DNA from: Folioceros fuciformis | Taxonomy: Eukaryota; Anthocerotophyta; Anthocerotopsida; Anthocerotales | NCBI GenBank assembly: GCA_049999805.1 | Contig: JBNGIO010006173.1 | Span: forward strand, 218,678 to 243,676 | Length of the DNA stretch: 24,999 nt | Direction of reading: 5' to 3' | Shown: one piece after another, positions 19,043-24,999 of the stretch | How positions within the stretch are numbered: position 1 is the first letter of the stretch | Layout of the letters: the number at the start of each line of letters is the position of its first letter | Position numbers and translations under genes: made by a program | Notes under the pieces: generated by a model | Seen by the model: the letters and a program-made list of their open reading frames with translations, nothing else | The model's database searches: none | Told to the model about the DNA's origin: nothing

Positions 19043-20969
19043 TCATACTGCCATGAGCACGTCCTCGACCTGTACCGCGGGTCCTGCATTCGGCCCGGCT
19101 GGTTGGGCTGCTACGACCGGGGGTTGGGCAATTCTCACGTGCTTCTTTGGTACTTGGCAGAGAATACTGCCGGCGACGTGCCCCGCCTGATTGCTATCTA
19201 TGCACAACCTCTCGAAATCGCCATTCCCCTGTCGCATCGCTTAGGGGCAATTGCCTGCAAAATGTCCAAACCCCCGACAGTTGTAACACTGGATGGTGGT
19301 TAGCTGTCCGGGATTCCTCGCCACCTGATTTCGCATTCCCATGGTCGCAGGGTTTCGTAGATTCAGGGCATACGGCATCTTCGGGTACCCTGAAATTGGC
19401 ACCGCTTCTTGGATCTGGTAGGTATCTTCCACATACGTGTCTTCCTCTTGTTTCTCATAATCCAACAGCTGCACCTTCATCTGCGGACATCTAGCCTTCG
19501 AATGTCCTTGCTGGCCACAAGTTGAACAATACAGATTTGCTCGTCCCCCTGTAGTGTCTCTCTGCCTCTCATGGTCCTTCACCACATTGATACCACATTG
19601 ATGTAAAGCTTTTTCAAGTTTGGCCATTATTTCCTCCATTTGGTTCCCTTGCTATTCCACCTTCTTGGCCGCCATCTCCATCTCCTTTCTTGCCTGTTCG
19701 GCGTCCCTCCTCGCACTCACAATCTCCGGCTTTGCCTTCACCAGCTCCTTCCCTCGGGTGTGATGGTTTCGTTCCAATCCGCTTTTTGATGTCTTCTTGT
19801 TCTTCTTTCGGCTGCGCTCATCGCCGGATGAATCTTCCTCAGAGCTGCCGGTGTCCTTCCCTGGGGAACTGTCCGAAGAGTCCTTGGAAGAGCTCTCCTC
19901 CTCCGTCGAGTACTTCTTTTTTTTTCTTCTGAATTTTCTTCTTGTCTCCCTGACTCTTCCTCTCGTCCTTCCGGGATTTCTTCCTCTCCTTTGCGTTGGA
20001 CTCTTCAGAATTTAGTGCAGGCCTGATCGCTCGGTCCATATCTTTTTCTGCTTGGAGTCGTATGTGCTTCACCATTGCCGTGCCTAGACCTCTAACAAAC
20101 CAACTTATGGCCATGCCCTCTGAATAAGGGCTAGCGCGGTCCCGCAAACTGTGGAACCGTTCCACATAGGCCTGCAACGATTCTCTCTACTTCCTTCGCA
20201 GCCTCTCGAGCTTGGACAAGACATACCCTTCAACATCCACCCCTCGAAACCTTTCACAAAAAGCTATTTTTAACGCGTCAAAGGTGGTAGGAGGTGTGGA
20301 CGACTTGAGGTACTCCCGCTTGTACCACTTGGCTGCAGCTCCACGCAGGATTCTGTAGAATAGTTGAACGCGTTGCGCATCCCCTGCTTCCTGGTAGAAT
20401 AGTTGAACGCGTTGCGCATCTCCTGCTTCCGGGTAGAATAGTTGAACGCGTTGCGCATCTCCTGCTTCCTGGTTGGCAATGGTCAGCTACCCAAAACGCT
20501 CGACAAAGTCATCAGGATCCTCATACCCTTTCTTTTTCCCATATAGTGGGTAAGATTGCTTAGTGGTTACAGCAACTGGGGTGGTAGCCATCGCTACCGT
20601 GATAGTATTCACAGCAACTACAGTAGCAGATGTAACCACCGCGCCTGGACTGACTTCTACACCCACAAAATTTGTCTGGACTGAGGTTGAGCAAGGTAAT
20701 CTGGAATGGAGATCAACCGGCGACCACGGATTGGGGTACTTGGCCCAAGCTACCTCCTCCAAACCCAAGAGTTGCAGTTCTAACCCAAATGAATTCTGAC
20801 CTTCAGTTCCAAGCTGGCTCCTTGTCCCTATTCCTCGTCCAGCAGGTGTGTTCCGCCGGTGCGACCTTCTAGCGACCCTATGCAACCTCTCCGCTGCCTG
20901 GCATTGCCGCTTTGCCAGGGGCGTTTCTACACAATCATGCTCAGAGTCGTTGGTCTTCACCCGAGGCAT
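19043..20969 (-). pseudogene. Ty3/gypsy-type gag polyprotein, broken
   Basis: Gag forms the virus-like particle of LTR retrotransposons. The frame starts at ATG 20967-20969. After a variable N-terminus comes the segment YPLYGKKKGYEDPDDFVERF, then the retrotransposon gag domain with AAAKWYKREYL, FDALKIAFCERFR and ESLQAYVERFHSLRDRA. A Lys-rich then Ser/Glu-rich linker follows, then two zinc knuckles of the form C-x2-C-x4-H-x4-C (CSTCGQQGHSKARC near 19525-19490 and CYNCRGFGHFAGNC near 19285-19250). Breaks: in-frame TAG near 20488, 20193 and 19655, TAA at 19241-19243 and TGA at 19043, each reachable by C-to-T from CAG, CAA or CGA. There is also a one-base frameshift in the 9-A run at 19917-19925. 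A 39-bp unit is triplicated inside the gag domain. The primer-binding site and LTR lie directly upstream on the same strand. No pol is recognisable downstream, so the copy is dead. Confidence 0.88.
20355..20471 (-). repeat. 39-bp in-frame triplication inside gag
   Basis: GTAGAATAGTTGAACGCG (plus strand) starts at 20355, 20394 and 20433, a constant 39-bp period. On the coding strand each unit encodes EAGDAQRVQLFY plus one variable residue (Pro, Gln or Arg). Typical gag domains have one such helix. Copies differ by only one or two bases, so the expansion is young relative to the other decay. Confidence 0.95.
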
Positions 20970-21046
20970 CCATCAACCTATCACTGCCTACACTCTCTAC
21001 CAATTCTATTGGTTCCTACTACCTACGTTCTTGACAGCAATTCATT

Positions 21047-21063
21047 CCTCGGCAACGACACCA
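21047..21063 (-). other. Primer-binding site of the gag element
   Basis: On the minus strand, TGGTGTCGTTGCCGAGG lies about 80 bp upstream of the gag ATG and three bases inside the LTR edge. It begins with TGG, complementary to a tRNA 3'-CCA end, and closely resembles the TGGCGCCGTTGCCGGGG type common in plant gypsy elements, usually attributed to tRNA-Asp. Several bases differ from that consensus. Confidence 0.75.
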
Positions 21064-21066
21064 AAA

Positions 21067-22450
21067 TGTGGAGTAAAATGTTGTGTCCGAGGACACTGTG
21101 AGGCCCACACATACCCTCTATGTCGTTGTAGCCATGGGATTCACTCCCAAGGGAAGGATTTCTGCCAAGTAACACAGGTTTCTTCTAATACAGACTCTTA
21201 CCTAGGTCAAGCCTTATCTACTACCAGTTCTTCTACTGACTACGCCCTACCACTACCCCTCAGTTAGCCTAGCTACCGCGGACCCTACTCTACGACTCTG
21301 GTCCCTACTCTACGACCACTAGTAGCTTCCACGACCAGTAGAGGGTTCCACGACCATGGTAGGTCCCACCCAAAACCCTATTATTTTTCGGCGCCTGCGC
21401 CGCCACGGGTTTCTGTCTAGGGGTTTCCATGCTCACAGATCTAGTCTTATTGGATGCTCTCCGTACATGCAAGTGCCAATCCTTGGGAAACAAGACCCAG
21501 CAGATCAGCCACTCTCCCTCACACACACATGCATCACTCTCCACTCATGCAAAACACACAATAACTCTGGTGTACACTTAGTTCTCACAGGCCTGTCTCC
21601 AAGCGTCTTTTGTCTCCCAGCAACGCCACAAATCTCAAGCAATTGCTCAGCGATCCTTCACAACCCCTCACAAGCTTCAACAATCTCCAACAGTTCTCCA
21701 CAAACATTCAAGAATTCCTCGTAAACTCTCCAGTAATCGCATCCAATCTTCAGCAATCTTTCACAATTATCCAGCAATTTCTCAGCGATTCTCTTCAATT
21801 CTCCAGCAATCTTGCAGCAACCTCAGCAATCTTCTAGGATCCTTCTCAGTCTCTCAACAAGGCTCTTCAGTTAGTTGCAGTCAGTTCGTCTCCTTTTCTC
21901 TCCTCAGCTCACTCACTTAGACACCAGATTTGAAACGCAGTCGACAGTTCGGGGAATAAGGGAAAGAGGAGGTCTCCTTCCACTCCGCACAACGGGCGGA
22001 TTCACCCCCCTCTCCTCAGCTACGGTCCACAGTTAGTCTTCTTCTCACACACTCACTCCTTCACCCTTCTCCTTCTTACACACTCGCTTCAACTCCTCAT
22101 CTTCTCACACACGTTCTTCAACCTTGTCTTCACACACACTCTTTTCAACACCAGATTGAAACGTAGTCGTAGGGTTGGGGAATAAGGGAAGGAGGCGATC
22201 CCCTTCCACTCCGTGCAATTGGCAGATTTGTCCCCCTCACCTCAGCTACGGTCCATAGTCAATCGTTTAGGGAATAAAGGAAGGAGAGACTCCCCTTCCA
22301 CTCCATGCAGTTGGAGGATTCGTCCCCCTTACTTCCTACTATGGAGCACCACGAATGACTCGGGGAATAAGGGAAGGTGACCTTCCACTCAGCAGTGACT
22401 TTGTTGATTCGTCCCCCTCACCACCCGTTGTGGAGCAAAAACTCTCGACT
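21067..22450 (-). mobile_element. 5' LTR of the gag element, outer edge unresolved
   Basis: The inner LTR edge is placed at 21067 because the minus strand reads ...CTCCACA, then TTT, then the primer-binding site. A perfect GTGTCC-GA-GGACAC hairpin lies at 21083-21096. A direct short repeat (CCCTACTCTACGAC) lies at about 21281-21317. Degenerate 11-12-bp repeats of CAGCAATCTTC type fill about 21620-21835, and the 92-bp repeats follow. The expected outer end would carry the plus-strand inverted terminus TCCACA. It occurs at 21697-21702 and 22026-22031, but neither can be confirmed without a second LTR. The end given here is only an outer bound covering the repeat array. Confidence 0.5.
21951..22450. 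repeat. About 92-bp repeat, four copies
   Basis: GGGGAATAAGGGAA or close variants start at 21951, 22177, 22270 and 22362. Each is followed by CCTTCCACTC and a GTCCCCCT-type word. The last three are strictly tandem (steps 93 and 92). The first is separated by an extra CT/CA-rich spacer, and the word ACCAGATTTGAAACG preceding it recurs before the second. Such arrays often sit in LTR U3 regions, where they can act as enhancers. Confidence 0.85.
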
Positions 22451-22677
22451 CCCCCTCAGGAGTGTCGTGCACACGCTGGCCACCCAGACCTCTCCCATCC
22501 AGCCATGGACAACGTGGGAACCTTGACTGGAATGAGTCGTCGATTCTTGCTACTTAGTGAGGCGCGAACAAGCCTCTTTGTACACACCACGGGCGGGATC
22601 GCAGCCGCCATTAAGTTTAGTCTTCATGCAGTCAGGCACTCTTAATTACGAGCAGCATCATGTCCAAGAAAGCATCT
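22451..22677. other. No feature recognised
   Basis: A short stretch between the 92-bp repeats and the second coding remnant. It has no open frame with protein character and no clear LTR terminus or target-site duplication. Confidence 0.5.
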
Positions 22678-24999
22678 TCACCAGATCTTACTAAATGTTG
22701 TTCTAAGATGCAATGAATTCTGGCCTACCCTATTGCCGCGCTCGCCTCCTATCCGGCCATCGCGTGCCCCTCTCTCGGCCGCCAAATCCCCGGGCCCTCC
22801 TTCCTCTTCTCTGGTCAGGTAGATCCTCCCATAAAATCTCTTTCTCGCTTTCACTGCCGCCTGACTTCTCCTGTTGAGGCGTGGGTGAGGTCTGCCGAGG
22901 GGTCCATCCCCCATCGTCCGGCCGCCTATTGCTGAGGACCATCACGGGTTCTTGCTCCACCCATGCCTATGCTTCTTCTTCCGTCAGCTCCTCCAAGACT
23001 GCCTCCGAATAACAAGGAGGCAATCCTAACACCCGGAAGCAGTAGAAGAAGCATGCCCCGGGAGTCCTCAGTTGTAGGCAGTAAGACCTTGTCCCTCCTA
23101 TTTCCACACGCATATGGACAGTCAGGTTAAGCACACGGTCCCCATTCACATAGAGGCTAGGAACATAAGTTGCCTTATCCAGATGCTATAATACAATGTG
23201 GCCTTCTGCTGCAGATGAGGTGCTTACCCCCTCCTCCCGTGGGCTACCCCAAGCAACCTGTCTTCTGCTCTCTAGAGGTACTGGGGAATCCTCTGCTTCC
23301 GCGTCTGCCACTGCTCCTAATCCTGATTGGCTTCGTAAACCTCCTTGACTTGAGTCAGGAGCAGCTCCTGCTGATCCTTCATGGCCTACATCTCCTCCCG
23401 GGCCAGGCGTACTTCCTCTTGCGCCTGTTCCTTGGCTGCACTCAGGGTCTGTCAAGCTTCCTCCAATTGCTTCCGCCTTGTTGTTGCCTCAGACAGCTTG
23501 GCTTGCACCTCCTCTTCCTTCTGCCCCTGCATTCTCAGCCAAGTGAGCGCCAACATGTCCACCTGCGCCTGAACCACGGCCGCTGTCAGGCCTGGTAAAT
23601 CCACCTGCTAGGGTGCGCCTCTAGTAGCCATTCCTCTATCTAGGATCCCTCTGCCCAGTAGTGTGCGCACCCCGACCAGCTCCTCCTCCTGCAAATTCGC
23701 CACCAAGGGGGTGGCCCTGAAAATCTCTTCCCGCCCCGGAAAAGGCTCTTTCCTCGGGGTCAGCCCTAACTACTCTACCATCTCAGCCAGCCTCGCCCGC
23801 TCTACTAGCGCTGATTCCCTGGGTTCAGTAGAGGGGGTGCTCGGTTGCCTGTCGCATATTTTCCGGGTAGAATCTTACAGTGTCGAATCTTCTGCTCCTC
23901 TGGTGGTGCGCCCACTAACCTTCCTCCTCTTCGTGGGGTCTTCTGCCCAGCCCATGCCTTCCTCTTCCTACTGATAATTGCCTCCTCTTCCAAACTCCAT
24001 GTTGCTCCCGACTCCCAGCTGCTAGACTTGGCCTCCTCCTTGGGCTCCTCCAGCTTCCACTTGACCTCCCAAACGGGCTTCCACATGTGTAGGGAAGCAA
24101 CCACCTCTATCTATGGCAGACTGATAGTATAGCAATACAAATGGACCAGGAAAGGTGAGATCAAAGATGGGCGGGGGGTTGGAGAAGTCAAATTCTGCCT
24201 CTCCTCATTCAGTCGGTCGTAAATAATCTTCCCCAAGTCAATCCTGCTCCCCTTGACCACTTCGTGTAGGAAAACCAGCATGTGGTCCGACAGGTAGTCT
24301 TGCTTCCTGTTCTGCAAAATCACAAGAGCCACCTGGCTAGACCCATGAGCTGGGCAGTCGCCATCTCCCATGCTTGCCAGGAATTGGCCTCCCTTCGATT
24401 CCAACTTTGAATAGCGCCACTGCCGCCGCCGTGGTACTGCACTTCCTCAGGGACTCGATCACGAGTCCCCCCGCTTCCTCCTGGCTCTGCCCATATACCG
24501 TCCTGACCAGTTCGACGTCCCAGTCCTGGGGCCTCTCCCTGGTCTCTTCCCCTTTTGTCCTATTTCGCAACCGGTGCGCACACTCTTGCACCAGAGCGGG
24601 GGTCACATGGTTCCATCTCTTGGCCATGAACCCAAGGCCTAGCTCTTCTACCATCCCTCCTGCTCTAGCCTTCCAGTGGTCCATATTAGGCTAGAGGGCT
24701 ACCTCCACCTAAGGTATCGGCTCCAGCGTTGCATCCCTGGACGACTCCGTTCGCTTGCCTACACCTTGCGTCCCGTCTGCCATGTCCGCTCCCACCATGG
24801 TTGCGCTCCACTTCAAAAATACCGCATGACCCTTGGGTTCCCACTTAGGGTTTCCATTTGTCCGTGACACTTCAGTTCCACTACCACACCAGGGCTCTGC
24901 TACCAATTCCACTTTCTACGACGGCGGTCCGTCTTCCCCAACCGTTGCTATCACATCTACCTCACTTTTCAGCATAAGTCCACGACCCTTCCTCCTCGG
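22678..24999 (-). pseudogene. Second gag-like coding sequence with coiled coil, decayed
   Basis: Read from the right edge on the minus strand, a nearly continuous coding sequence extends for about 2.3 kb and is probably truncated by the window end. It contains MDHWKARAGGMVEELGLGFM (24684 leftwards), a helical segment with SDHMLVFLHEVVKGSRIDLG (24300-24230), then WEVKWKLEEPKEEAKSSSWE and a basic PTKRRKV patch. A long Glu/Gln/Lys coiled coil follows (about 23570-23290, for example EEVQAKLSEATTRRKQLEEA), then SLYVNGDRVLNLTVHMRVEI (about 23155) and an acidic/basic tail. About 13 in-frame stops interrupt it, about 11 of them TAG, plus about three frame changes (near 24360, 24050-23900 and 23250). 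The helical segment recalls N-terminal domains of plant transposon-associated proteins, but I do not recognise the family. No zinc knuckle, protease or reverse transcriptase is visible, so gag-like is an inference from strand, neighbours and composition. Confidence 0.55.

Noticed and set aside
21610-21837. Plus-strand Ser/Asn/Gln-rich 75-codon frame
   Set aside because: It is the 11-12-bp CAGCAATCTTC-type repeat of the LTR read in one frame.
19043-24999. Reassigned genetic code in which TAG (and TAA) means glutamine
   Set aside because: Many stops sit where Gln fits, as in ciliates and some green algae. But TGA stops occur in the same remnants, frameshifts are present, and the intact SGR frame contains no in-frame TAG or TAA. 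Decay by C-to-T change explains all of it.

Overview
The window looks like nuclear DNA of a land plant. The only intact gene I can identify is a plant-type STAY-GREEN (SGR) magnesium dechelatase, and the rest is repeats and decayed transposable-element coding sequence. Because SGR is intronless and the repeat landscape is unusual, a seed-free plant (fern, lycophyte or bryophyte) is possible, but I cannot fix the species. Positions 15550-15649 are 100 Ns, so the two sides of the window are joined only by scaffolding.

Layout. (1) 1 to about 11950: GC-rich DNA without a convincing gene, crowded with short and mostly hexa- or heptanucleotide arrays, several inverted repeats and a G-quadruplex candidate. 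(2) About 11950 to 15300: an abrupt switch to AT-rich DNA with tandem repeats (51, 87, 90, 32/27, about 80, 21 and 38 bp units) and minus-strand coding remnants interrupted by stops. (3) 15300-16326: unassigned DNA around the gap. (4) 16327-17244, minus strand: intact, intronless SGR with a plausible transit peptide, the catalytic core and a C-terminal cysteine motif. (5) 17245-19042: mostly unassigned. (6) 19043-20969, minus strand: a broken Ty3/gypsy-type gag with a capsid domain, an acidic/lysine-rich linker and two CCHC zinc knuckles, preceded by a primer-binding site (21047-21063) and an LTR that begins at 21067 and runs right. (7) About 21950-22450: four copies of a roughly 92-bp repeat in or beyond that LTR. 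(8) 22678-24999, minus strand: a second, unrecognised gag-like coding sequence with a coiled-coil section, interrupted by about a dozen stops, nearly all TAG.

The genes do not form a pathway together. SGR would act in chlorophyll breakdown in the plastid, and the elements around it are dead. The main pattern is contrast: the remnants are riddled with stops explainable as C-to-T changes (CAG to TAG, CAA to TAA, CGA to TGA), as expected of methylated, silenced DNA, while SGR is completely open. I found no tRNA, rRNA, CRISPR array or intact pol gene.
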